Shown: positions 19,046 to 27,588 of the stretch, piece by piece
How positions within the stretch are numbered: position 1 is the stretch's first letter
How the letters are laid out: each line of letters opens with the position of its first letter
NCBI GenBank assembly: GCA_023433705.1
Contig: JAEYUC010000022.1
Coordinates: 1 to 64,000 of the forward strand
DNA length: 64,000 nt
Direction of reading: 5' to 3'
DNA from: Pseudomonadota bacterium
Lineage (GTDB): Bacteria > Pseudomonadota > Gammaproteobacteria > Steroidobacterales > Steroidobacteraceae
Translations under genes and position numbers: made by a program
Notes under the pieces: model-generated
What the model was told of the DNA's origin: nothing
Database searches by the model: none
What the model saw: the letters and a program-made list of their open reading frames with translations, nothing else

Positions 19046-19070
19046 CCCATCCCCAAATTGCAACATCAAA
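19028..19070 (-). repeat. IS right inverted repeat
   Basis: An inverted copy of 17938-17980. It contains the transposase stop codon at 19043-19045. Confidence 0.85.
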
Positions 19071-19230
19071 TTTGCAAGCTCTTGATCGGTAAGCTGAATA
19101 AAGAAATCCGCCGGGAACCCATGTCGGTTGGAGCGAGATCGGCAGGCGAACTCATATAAAAGAATCATGCGGCACGAGTTATCCCTGCCGGACTCGAGAA
19201 TCGCGGGTGTTTGCATTAATTCGCGTCGCG

Positions 19231-19250
19231 GACGTTCCAGCTGGAACGCC
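19231..19250. repeat. GACGTTCC palindrome, copy 4
   Basis: GACGTTCCAGCTGGAACGCC, one mismatch from the perfect palindrome, 10 bases downstream of the SDR gene stop. Confidence 0.7.
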
Positions 19251-19260
19251 CATCGAGTGC

Positions 19261-20088
19261 TCAGACAAACCCACCATTCGCAAACACCGTCTGCCCATTG
19301 ATCCACGCGCCGTCCCGCGAACACAGCATCGAGATCACCCCCGCAATATCCTCCGGCTCCCCCAACCTCTTATGCGGCGTGCGACCGGCAAACTCCCGTA
19401 TCTGCGCCTCGCTCTTCCCATCCGTGAACAACGTCGTATCGACGAGCCCCGGCGCAACCGCATTCACCGAGATCATCCTCCCCGCCAGCTCCTTCGCGAG
19501 GATATTCGCGAACATCGACTGCGCCGACTTGGTCGCCGCATAGGCGGCATACGTCGGGCTGCGCAATTCCACGATGCTCGAGGACAACGTGATGATGCGT
19601 CCGCCGTCGCGGACCCTGCGCGCCGCTTCGCGCATCACGAAGAAGCTGCCCTTCTGATTGACGTCCGTCATGCGGACGAAATCGTCGTCCGACATCGAAG
19701 CGATCGACGCCAGGCGCATGATGGCCGCGTTGCTGACGACCACGTCGATGCCGCCATACGCGCGCTCGGCGGCATCGAACAACCGGCGCACCGCGGCCGG
19801 ATCGCTGACATCGGCAGGTTCCCAGGTGGCGCGGCCGCCCGCCCTTTCGATGTCACCGACCACCTCCAGGGCGAGCTCGCGGTTGCCGACCGAGTTGACG
19901 ACGACGCTGTAGCCGTCGCGCGCCAGGCGCCGGGCCGTCGCGGCGCCGATGCCGCGGGACGAGCCCGTGACGATCGCGACCCTGCCCGCGTTCGTATTCG
20001 ATTCGCCCGAGCCGAAGGCGGCCGCGGGGAGAGCCGCCGAGGCCGCGGCGGCGGCGAGCACCGCCCGGCGTGTGGGATGGTTTGGCAT
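19261..20088 (-). CDS. Exported SDR-family oxidoreductase
   Basis: The start at 20088 gives 275 residues beginning MPNHPTRRAVLAAAAASAAL, a twin-arginine-like signal, which is unusual for a short-chain dehydrogenase. The classical SDR motifs are present: VTGSSRGIGAAT for NAD(P) binding, the NAAI segment, Ser in TLSSSI, catalytic YAATK, and a closing NGQTVFANGGFV. It would reduce or oxidise a carbonyl/alcohol; the substrate is unknown. It is divergent from an AraC regulator, a common SDR-regulator pairing. Confidence 0.85.
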   Translation of the reverse strand: MPNHPTRRAVLAAAAASAALPAAAFGSGESNTNAGRVAIVTGSSRGIGAATARRLARDGYSVVVNSVGNRELALEVVGDIERAGGRATWEPADVSDPAAVRRLFDAAERAYGGIDVVVSNAAIMRLASIASMSDDDFVRMTDVNQKGSFFVMREAARRVRDGGRIITLSSSIVELRSPTYAAYAATKSAQSMFANILAKELAGRMISVNAVAPGLVDTTLFTDGKSEAQIREFAGRTPHKRLGEPEDIAGVISMLCSRDGAWINGQTVFANGGFV

Positions 20089-20153
20089 GATGCGTCCTCT
20101 GGGAAATGGGGTACGCGATATGAAAACCTTTGTCGCGCTTCGGCGGTTGCCGC

Positions 20154-20182
20154 ATTCGACGCGATTGTTGCCTGATTCGACG
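20154..20182 (+). promoter_or_regulatory. Direct repeat, candidate AraC operator
   Basis: ATTCGACG occurs at 20154-20161 and again at 20175-20182, 21 bases apart (two helical turns), in the 98-base gap between the SDR gene and its divergent AraC regulator. AraC proteins bind direct repeats with such spacing. The second copy overlaps the ribosome-binding region of the regulator gene, which would suit autorepression. Confidence 0.4.
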
Positions 20183-20186
20183 TGAG

Positions 20187-21104
20187 ATGAAGAACACGGA
20201 TTCACTCGAGGCACTGTGTCGCGCCGTGCGCTCGTATTCGGACAGTCATGGCAATGAGGATGGGCTTGCGATGACGCCGGTGCCGGGGCTGCGCATGATG
20301 CGGGCGTTTGCACCGACCGGGCCAATGCGGTCGGTATATCGGCCGCTGGTGTGTCTCGTGCTGCAGGGGGCGAAGAGGCTGACGGTTGCGGGCAAGGAGC
20401 AGGAGTTTCGCGGCGGGCAGGCGGTAGTTGTGGCTGTGGATGCGCCTGTGCTGGGACAGATCGTAGAAGCGTCGCGCGGCGCGCCCTATCTAGCTGTCGC
20501 GGTCGAGTTGGATATGGCGGTGATGCACTCCGTCGCCATTGAGTCAGGGCCGTCGCGACAGGCGCGCAAGTCGAAGAGTACGCTGTTCGTCGACAGCTTC
20601 GATGACACTATTCTCAGTTGCGCCGTCAGGCTCATGCGGCTGATCGACCATCCGGAAGCCATTCCGGTAGTTCGAACCGCTGTGCTGCGGGAGCTTCATT
20701 ACTGGTTGCTTGTGAGTTCGCACGGCGAGGCGCTGCGCGCGCTTTGCCTGCCGAACAGTTACACCGACCGCATCTCGCGCGCCATCAGCGTCCTGCGCGC
20801 GGATTTTCGGAAGTCCATTGCCGTTGGGCAGCTCGCTAGCATCGCGGGACTCGGACTCACGGCATTCCGCCGGCACTTTCGCGCCATCACGTCCATATCG
20901 CCCAATCAGTTTCAGAAGCAGCTTCGGCTGGTGGAAGCGAAACGGCTGATGCTCAGCGAGGGAATCAGCGCGAGCCATGCTGCGCTCGAGGTGGGGTATC
21001 AGAGCGCGTCGCAGTTTTCGCGGGATTACGCTAGATTGTTTGGAGCGCCTCCGCGTGACCACCTGCGTCGCGGATCGAGGGGCGCTGGTTTACCGGGCGC
21101 ATGA
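20187..21104 (+). CDS. AraC-family transcriptional regulator
   Basis: 305 residues from the ATG at 20187 (preceded by GTGAG). The N-terminal half matches the AraC_N type (RPLVCLVLQGAKRLTVAGKE, then a double-stranded beta-helix). The C-terminal half has the two HTH motifs (SIAVGQLASIAGLGLTAFRRHF and SASHAALEVGYQSASQFSRDY). It is divergent from the SDR gene and probably controls it in response to a small aldehyde, alcohol or aromatic ligand (inference). Confidence 0.85.
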   Translation: MKNTDSLEALCRAVRSYSDSHGNEDGLAMTPVPGLRMMRAFAPTGPMRSVYRPLVCLVLQGAKRLTVAGKEQEFRGGQAVVVAVDAPVLGQIVEASRGAPYLAVAVELDMAVMHSVAIESGPSRQARKSKSTLFVDSFDDTILSCAVRLMRLIDHPEAIPVVRTAVLRELHYWLLVSSHGEALRALCLPNSYTDRISRAISVLRADFRKSIAVGQLASIAGLGLTAFRRHFRAITSISPNQFQKQLRLVEAKRLMLSEGISASHAALEVGYQSASQFSRDYARLFGAPPRDHLRRGSRGAGLPGA

Positions 21105-21133
21105 TCACACGTGCTTTGCCGCAGGTCGCGACG

Positions 21134-21153
21134 GACGTTCCAGCGGGAATGGC
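21134..21153. repeat. GACGTTCC palindrome, copy 5 (degenerate)
   Basis: GACGTTCCAGCGGGAATGGC keeps the left arm and part of the right arm. It lies 30 bases after the AraC regulator gene. Confidence 0.5.
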
Positions 21154-21309
21154 CGCTCGCGGGACTCGTGCAACTCGAAGCGCCCGCTGAGCAAGCCGCA
21201 GGTCCCACAGCGGGCGCCAGTTATCTTGTACATCTGGTCTTCGTTCGCAACTACGGCACAAAGGCGGCCGCGACTCTTGGCCAGCTACAGAACACGCACG
21301 ATGCGAAAG

Positions 21310-24300
21310 CTATTTGTGCCCCTTGCCCGGAACATTGCGCTTCCTGGATTTTCGTTTGCTCGATCTCGAGGCCGTAGTTATACGGCGCGAAGTGTTCCCC
21401 TCCGACACATCTAATACCACGCATGCGATGCGTTTCTTATCGTCGGCGGGCAGCCTTTCTCTCAATGCAACTTCCATTTCCTTGGCCGACTGAGGCTTTT
21501 GCTCACGTTTTCCAAGGGCCGGGGTCGGCTTGTACGCGCCGAACCACAAGACAAGATAGATACCGAATCCCTTAGATTCCGGATCTCGCGCATAAAATCG
21601 ATCCAATTGCCCCGAAGCAGCTGACCACACCTCGGGGTGATAGTGCCGTTTAAGTTCCAGTACGAGCTTCATGTCGGCGCGCGTCACCGCGATATCGGTA
21701 CGGCGTTGACGCGCCATTTGACCCTCAGGTTCCACTCGGACATCGTGTCGAATCAATCTTTGTCGAAGCTCTCGAACAAGAAAATTGCGACAGCTGTTTT
21801 CAGGCTTGGGGGTATTCACCCGACCATGAGGCCCTTCGTTCCAGAAACTTTTGTGGAGATCAATATTGCTCCCCTGCAAGTGGATATTTAAGTCATTCAA
21901 CTCGGCTAGGACTAGGGCCTGCATATCAGCCATATTGGCGGGCGCACCATTTGCTAGTGTCGCAAGCGTCGCAGCCCAAGTCGGCTGCCGAAACTCGGAA
22001 TCAATCCTGCGGATTTGCTGTTGAGCTATCGCATGCTTGATATCGTCGCGGAAACTGCGAGTCCTCTTGTCCTCAAGAGCACGCCGCATGGCGCGGTGTG
22101 CAGCTTTGCTATCGTCAGCTGCGAGCGTCTTGAGCAGACTCAATATGTACTCGGTGGCGTCCCACTCGTTGCGATCTCCCATCCAAGTAGAAGGCATCTC
22201 AGTACGATTGAAACAGCCACAGGCCAAGCGAAAAAGATACTCAGTGCAGGGAGTTGGGACAGTGCGTGGAGCCGCTGAAAGTTCGCGACTGGCCCAGACG
22301 AGAGCCCGCTTCGCCTCCCGTTTCCTTAAGGCATTTGCGTGAGTTCGAAATCCGTCAAAATCAGTAATTAACGCCGCTGCGAGCCAAAGCGAGTGAGACG
22401 CTGTCCCTTTGGCAATCTTCAGGCCACGACGAATCAACAATGGGTCGGGTACATCCGGGTGTTGCTTGATCCAGGCCTTCAACAGTTCAGCCAGATAGTT
22501 GGCTGGCGCTTGTGGAAACGCGATGAGAAGGTCGTGAACGGCAGACTGCTGGATAGCTGAAGGCAATTCGAGAAGTTCAGAAAAACCATCCAGATATTGG
22601 CTGTTGCGTTGCAGCCGGAAGCTGACCACAGCCAGCAAGGTATCAACATAGCGCTGTGGCTTGTGGTTGACGAACCAGGTAGACCAAGAATGCCGAATTA
22701 CGCTGGTTGTGTTGCCTGCATGTTGAAACGTTGGATAGAGCACATCGATAGTAAGGGCCGCCGCCAAATAGTCAGGTGGTATCAACCCAAGGTCACCGTT
22801 CGCGGCAGCGTACTCGTCAAGGCCTGCGACAATGGCATACCACCACCCGAAGATTTTCTGATTTGCGTGTGTTGCCAATATTTCCGGCACAGCCGGAGCG
22901 CGACCGGTCGCCACGAAGGCTCGCAATCCTGCCAAGGCCATTTCTGCGCGGTCGGTTCCAAGTAGATCTATCAGACGTCCCCGCGGTGAAGCCTGGGTAT
23001 TACAGTCGGAGTATTGGCAAAAATAGACTTGCGCAATATGGTCAAGCCAACCTAAGTGAGTGCCGTTTCGAATTGCATCAACTTGTTTGTCAAAATTCTG
23101 CTGCGTTTTGGATTGATCCCGCGCGCGCCTCGCGGCTTCGCTAACACGTCGCTCACTCTCTTCTATGCGCCAGTCAGGGATGAGAGAGCGACATGCGGAA
23201 TCACAAATAGGTTGAAGCGCTAGATTGTTCGAGGCAAGTGTCAACAATTGATCGAATTCGCTACGACGAGGCGGCTCAGGCAAAAAGACACAGTCCATCG
23301 CGATGGCGAATTGCAGCGGATTTGGCGCTGTCGGAGCTTCGCTTAACTTGCGCATCGCCCACGCTAAGATCGCCGCAGGATCGGCCGCCCCGGGATATAT
23401 GTGTCCGAGGCGAACCACGATGGGCCAAGCTTCCTTTTCCTGCATGTGAGGTAGCGTGGCGTCAATTAGTCGCTGTACACGCTCGGGATCGCTCTTCAAT
23501 TCCTTCTGAAGGAACTCATCGACCCCGTAACCGCGATAACGCGTAACTTGGGCACGATCGCACATCCACTTCGCGACATAGTCGAGTTCTTGCGGCTTGA
23601 GCACGAGGTAGCGCGCCAGCAGCCGATCCAATACTCGTAATACCTCGCGTGCCTGTTGGTTGTCAGAACCCTGTTTGGGAAGGCGCTGCAAATGCACGTG
23701 ATCGAGAACTGATCGCAGCAAGTCATCGGGTATTTGGTCGGCAAACTGATAGAAAGCGCCAATAGACGTTCGGCTCGGAGAATTCGCCAGCGCATCGTTC
23801 AAGAGTTCTGAAATTTCTTTCGGCCCAGCCAGACCGAGTCGAAGAAGGCGACGTAGAGCGCGAGTCCGGAGACTAAATTCGCCTGGTTCAGCAGCTATAG
23901 AGGTGTATGCCGAAACACAACTTGGGTGAGCGATTGAACCTAGATGCAACAAGGCTTCCAAAGCCATTAGTCGCAAGCTCTCGCCACGAGTTTTTTTCTC
24001 CAGAATAGCCAGAAAGTCACTCTGTAGGTCCGGCATAGGCGTTCCCACCGAGGCCGCGTCGAGCACCACCGAGACGAGCGAAAAGTTGTCGCTACGCTGT
24101 AGGACGTCGCGAAATCGATGCACCATATCTGGACCCGCAAGTCCTCGCATCGGCGCCGCAGACCAGTTGCCGTGGCGAAACCAAGGATCTTGGTTTGCTA
24201 GTTCCGACATGGCTTCCAACAAAACGGCACGTTCCGAGATTCCCAAGGCTGATGCGTCCCCGTAGCTCAGTACTCCAAAGGGATCAGCACCAATCAATTC

Positions 24301-25341
24301 GCGAGCATGCTCCGGTAACAGCACCGCGAGCCACGCGTGAAGGCCGCGAAGTTCGCTTGCCGGCCGATAGTCAACTGAAATGAGAGCCCGCACTCTTCCG
24401 AAGGGCAGTCCGTTCCGAACTTGATGCGCCAGAAAGTACGCTGCTAAGTACTCAGCGATGGTTCGATGGCCATAGTCGACGGTATCAGGCTGGCCGGTAG
24501 TTGCAAACACTCGACGCGTTAACGAGGCGAGCAGTTGTGGCGTTGGAACGAATGTAAGATCACGATAGGTGGGACATCCCTCTACGCTCCCGCTACCGAG
24601 AGAGATGCCGCTGACATCAGCAATCAGTCGCGCTGCGCACGCCGCGCCAGCAGGCAGTAAGAGTTCGTTCGCAGAATAGATACCCGCGTCCTTATGATGA
24701 TGCTCAGGGTTGTGCTCGGTTAGAAGCAGTTCGACCGCCTTCTGATACAACTGGCTGCGCGTGTGAGGCCAGTCATGCGCTTGTACGACGCTCAACAACA
24801 TCGTCAGGTTCTGGGGATTACCCAGCAAGTCTTTGACACCGCGCGCGTGTGCTTCGGCGATGAAGGCAGAGGAATCTGGGCAGCCCTGTGATGCCAAAAC
24901 TTCAGTGCATTCCCTTTCTGTCAGCGCTTCCAGCGCCAGCACAACAAACCCGCCAGCCAGATCAAAATATGGGCGGAATGCACCAAGATCGGATGTACCC
25001 AGCCAATCTGCAGCGCGGCACGCGATGCGGACCTGCGATGGCCTCAATTGCATTAGTCGATTTGCAATGAGATCGACGGGGGCAACATCCGTTCGACCAC
25101 TGCGCTTCTCATCCAAAGCATCAATGAAAATTGTCGAATGCGCTTGCAAGTCATCCAATGGCCGATTCAGGAAATCGCGCGCACGGAATAAGGACCCCGA
25201 AGGTGCAAATGTTCGAAATAGATGGCTCTTGCCAGCGCCCGGATCTCCCAATAGCACAATGTTAGGAAGTTGTAGGCAGTCGGAAAACCGCAACTTGCGG
25301 TTTGATTCGGAATCGAGCAGATGAACAATTCGATCGGTCAT
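21310..25341 (-). CDS. STAND/NACHT-like ATPase with C-terminal PD-(D/E)xK-like nuclease
   Basis: 1343 residues. The P-loop GDPGAGKS is at 32-39 and a NACHT-like Walker B FIDALDE at 72-78, followed by RIACRAADW (sensor-like) and a winged-helix/helical region with YGHRTIAEYLAAYF near 300. The long middle (about 350-1130) is alpha-helical and repeat-like, as in ligand-sensing STAND proteins. At the C-terminus TDIAV (D1216) and LVLELKR (E1229, K1231) fit a PD-(D/E)xK endonuclease core. Avs-type defence ATPases carry the nuclease N-terminally; here it is at the C-terminus. It is probably a phage sensor that triggers DNA cleavage. It is monocistronic, with a lower-GC feel than neighbouring core genes. 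Confidence 0.75.
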   Translation of the reverse strand: MTDRIVHLLDSESNRKLRFSDCLQLPNIVLLGDPGAGKSHLFRTFAPSGSLFRARDFLNRPLDDLQAHSTIFIDALDEKRSGRTDVAPVDLIANRLMQLRPSQVRIACRAADWLGTSDLGAFRPYFDLAGGFVVLALEALTERECTEVLASQGCPDSSAFIAEAHARGVKDLLGNPQNLTMLLSVVQAHDWPHTRSQLYQKAVELLLTEHNPEHHHKDAGIYSANELLLPAGAACAARLIADVSGISLGSGSVEGCPTYRDLTFVPTPQLLASLTRRVFATTGQPDTVDYGHRTIAEYLAAYFLAHQVRNGLPFGRVRALISVDYRPASELRGLHAWLAVLLPEHARELIGADPFGVLSYGDASALGISERAVLLEAMSELANQDPWFRHGNWSAAPMRGLAGPDMVHRFRDVLQRSDNFSLVSVVLDAASVGTPMPDLQSDFLAILEKKTRGESLRLMALEALLHLGSIAHPSCVSAYTSIAAEPGEFSLRTRALRRLLRLGLAGPKEISELLNDALANSPSRTSIGAFYQFADQIPDDLLRSVLDHVHLQRLPKQGSDNQQAREVLRVLDRLLARYLVLKPQELDYVAKWMCDRAQVTRYRGYGVDEFLQKELKSDPERVQRLIDATLPHMQEKEAWPIVVRLGHIYPGAADPAAILAWAMRKLSEAPTAPNPLQFAIAMDCVFLPEPPRRSEFDQLLTLASNNLALQPICDSACRSLIPDWRIEESERRVSEAARRARDQSKTQQNFDKQVDAIRNGTHLGWLDHIAQVYFCQYSDCNTQASPRGRLIDLLGTDRAEMALAGLRAFVATGRAPAVPEILATHANQKIFGWWYAIVAGLDEYAAANGDLGLIPPDYLAAALTIDVLYPTFQHAGNTTSVIRHSWSTWFVNHKPQRYVDTLLAVVSFRLQRNSQYLDGFSELLELPSAIQQSAVHDLLIAFPQAPANYLAELLKAWIKQHPDVPDPLLIRRGLKIAKGTASHSLWLAAALITDFDGFRTHANALRKREAKRALVWASRELSAAPRTVPTPCTEYLFRLACGCFNRTEMPSTWMGDRNEWDATEYILSLLKTLAADDSKAAHRAMRRALEDKRTRSFRDDIKHAIAQQQIRRIDSEFRQPTWAATLATLANGAPANMADMQALVLAELNDLNIHLQGSNIDLHKSFWNEGPHGRVNTPKPENSCRNFLVRELRQRLIRHDVRVEPEGQMARQRRTDIAVTRADMKLVLELKRHYHPEVWSAASGQLDRFYARDPESKGFGIYLVLWFGAYKPTPALGKREQKPQSAKEMEVALRERLPADDKKRIACVVLDVSEGNTSRRITTASRSSKRKSRKRNVPGKGHK

Positions 25342-25473
25342 GAGATGAGTTCGCAGTTTTCCGACAGTGCCCGCTGCCAGCCATCGAGCATAACGCTTGA
25401 TTGGGGAGGCGCAACCACCCCCGATCCCCGGGTAATTGTGTTTACAAGACGCAAACTACACGGAGATACGAAG

Positions 25474-25704
25474 GTGACTGCGCAATCGCAGAGTACCAAG
25501 AGAAAACTGTCGCTGCTTCAGCTGGCCAATGAGCTCGGCAATGTATCGAAAGCCTGAAAGTTCATGGATTACCACCGCGACAGGTTTTACGAGGTCCGCA
25601 GGGCCTTTCAGATCGCCGGCGTTGCCACCTTGCTAGAGGACCCCGCAATCCACACCCCAACCGAGCCGTCGTCTCTAGAATCAGCTTGTCCGAAAATCGC
25701 CTAG
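25474..25704 (+). pseudogene. IS481-family transposase N-terminal remnant
   Basis: The frame from GTG 25474 reads KLSLLQLANELGNVSKA, stop (TGA 25555-25557), then continues in frame MDYHRDRFYEVRRAFQIAG. This is the N-terminal helix-turn-helix of IS481-type transposases, where a Cys normally follows KA, so TGC or TGT has become TGA. Similarity fades about 25650; no catalytic domain is present. The flanks 25342-25473 and 25705-25828 show no gene. Confidence 0.6.
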
Positions 25705-25828
25705 CAGGTCAGTTGCAATTCATCAGCGCACAGGGACCGAATTGGTGATCCAGAAATCAGCAAGATGATCTCAAGATATGAAGCGCGCTTGCTGAGCTAG
25801 CAGTCCAATTCAAAAACATGACTAGCGT

Positions 25829-27325
25829 TTACTCGCGCTTAAATCGCCACCGAATTGCAAGGAGCGCGAGGGATACCAAGATAACAGACGCAATAGACTG
25901 GATTGTTGCGATCGCAGCGACAAACAGCGGAGACGAATTTTCAGAGAGGATTGTTTTCCCAGGTTCGCGCCACACCCAGAAAGGTTGAACGGCCTGTTGA
26001 ATACTAAACACAAGCGATCGCCTCAGGATTTCGAGATCCAATTTCGCCGACACTGACAGTATGGGTGAAACCGAAATGGCGTAGATCACCGAAAATAGCA
26101 AAAGCATGCTCAACAAGATCACGATTGGCCTTTGAGCATTTCTACCGTAATTGGACAACGCCCCGTAGAGCCAAGACATTAGCCACTCGTGCCGACGCAG
26201 GCGCCCTGGCGTGTTGCGCAAAGCCTCCTGCTCAAGCGCAAAGAATTGTCCCACCTCAATTCGAGCGCTAAGTTTTTCCATTGCCAAGCGGAGCGTCCTG
26301 TACGCTTGCGCGGCTGCAGCGCCCTCACGTTCCAGAAAGGCCGACTCGGCAGGAAAGACCATCGCTTGGTGAAATTCACATCCATGAAAGTTTGGCGCTT
26401 TTGCAAACTCAGTATTTAAGAAGTCTCCTTGAGTAGTGAATTCGCGATTTTCGAAGGATGCAGAAGCCGAAAACTTTGCGCCTTCCCAAGTTGAATAAGG
26501 AAGTCTTCGATCGTTGGGCTCTAACGAACTAAATACGGCGTCACGCATAAATAGCGCGCTTGAGAATCCTAGATAGGACTTGAAAGCGGCACCTCGAAAT
26601 ACCGCGTGGTCCTTGAAAACACACTCCTTGAAGTCCGCGTGACTGGCAAACGTGGCGTGATCGAACGAGGCTCGCTTTGAGAACCGCGCCTCGTGAAAGA
26701 CTACTGGATCTAAAAAGTTCGCTCGATCAAAAAGTGCAGCGTCGTGAAAGTTGGCTAAGAGAAATGAGGACTCAGCTTTGAACGCCGAATTCTTGAAGTT
26801 CGCACGTCCCCCAAACACTGCTCCGCTGAAATTCGAGTGAGATTGGAACGTGGCGCCGTCGAAATCCGTTGCGGCCTCAATATGAACTTCATGAAAAGAG
26901 AGATCGCCTTGAAATTCAGCTCTCGAAAAACTTGCTGATGCAAGCTTCGCCTTGTCGAAGTTAGCTTCCTTCTTGACTTGCAGAGATTGACACTCTAACG
27001 AGAGTGAGACAGTTATGCCCTTGCAGGAAAGAGTGTCAATTTGCGCGTTGCGAAGATCGATTGTTGAAAATGATCGATTCTCTATCGACACCGGCGTCGT
27101 GCACACAAGTCCAACCAAATCGAGGATTCCTAGCTGCTTTGCAGCAGTGTCAACTCGTGCGGCTAACTTGGTTGCAAAAGACCCGAGCTGTTTCTTATCC
27201 CAATTTCGCTTTACATCAATAGGTGCGTGCCATTCACAGTACAAATTGCCATTAAAATTCACGAACTGCGACTCTCCAACAAACTGGCAGCCGCTCGCGC
27301 TTGGATGTCTGAACCGACATTTCAC
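25829..27325 (-). CDS. Pentapeptide-repeat membrane protein with N-terminal Cys/His motif
   Basis: 498 residues. The first 35 contain a possible zinc site (C3, H7, C13, then YCEWH). About residues 85-320 are pentapeptide repeats, mostly A(N/D)F-type (ANFDKAKLASASFSRAEF, ANFHDAALFDRANF), which form a right-handed beta-helix. A linker with a helix (RTLRLAMEKLSARIE) leads to two or three C-terminal transmembrane helices (PIVILLSMLLLFSVIYAIS; a segment ending in ASVILVSLALLAI). Related membrane-anchored pentapeptide proteins occur in defence islands, but the function is not established. It is monocistronic. Confidence 0.75.
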   Translation of the reverse strand: MKCRFRHPSASGCQFVGESQFVNFNGNLYCEWHAPIDVKRNWDKKQLGSFATKLAARVDTAAKQLGILDLVGLVCTTPVSIENRSFSTIDLRNAQIDTLSCKGITVSLSLECQSLQVKKEANFDKAKLASASFSRAEFQGDLSFHEVHIEAATDFDGATFQSHSNFSGAVFGGRANFKNSAFKAESSFLLANFHDAALFDRANFLDPVVFHEARFSKRASFDHATFASHADFKECVFKDHAVFRGAAFKSYLGFSSALFMRDAVFSSLEPNDRRLPYSTWEGAKFSASASFENREFTTQGDFLNTEFAKAPNFHGCEFHQAMVFPAESAFLEREGAAAAQAYRTLRLAMEKLSARIEVGQFFALEQEALRNTPGRLRRHEWLMSWLYGALSNYGRNAQRPIVILLSMLLLFSVIYAISVSPILSVSAKLDLEILRRSLVFSIQQAVQPFWVWREPGKTILSENSSPLFVAAIATIQSIASVILVSLALLAIRWRFKRE

Positions 27326-27588
27326 ACAGGATCCTCTTTTGTTTCTTCTTGTTCCTGACTGTGCCCAAATTTGCAGACAGTTGATAGCTAGAGACTCGCC
27401 GCAGGTGGCTTTTCGTAGAATGCATTGACCTCATGTGGCGATCACGGCAAGGGCTATTTAGGCATGAGCTCGAAGGACTTGATATCACTAGGCTGGCGTG
27501 GCTGACGTCCGAGATGCAACATTGTCAATGTAGTGCGCATCCCGTAGCACAGGCGCCATTCCGCCTAAGAGTTAGGCATCGAGAACTC

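Larger units (their letters stand above)
17938..19070 (+). mobile_element. Complete insertion sequence with 43-bp terminal inverted repeats
   Basis: The 1133-bp element has ends 17938-17980 and 19028-19070 that are inverted copies over 43 bases with about five mismatches (outermost TTTGATGTTGCAA). It encodes one DDE transposase whose final codons lie inside the right repeat. The flanks (left ...GCGCGGT, right TTTGCAAG...) show no target-site duplication, which points to an old insertion, a rearrangement after insertion, or an element that makes none. Confidence 0.85.

Noticed and set aside
27440..27560. Possible third copy of the fusA 5' segment (GCTGACGTCCGAGATGCAACATTG near 27500)
   Set aside because: Only short scattered matches to the fusA start; no leader similarity, so not supported as another insertion scar.
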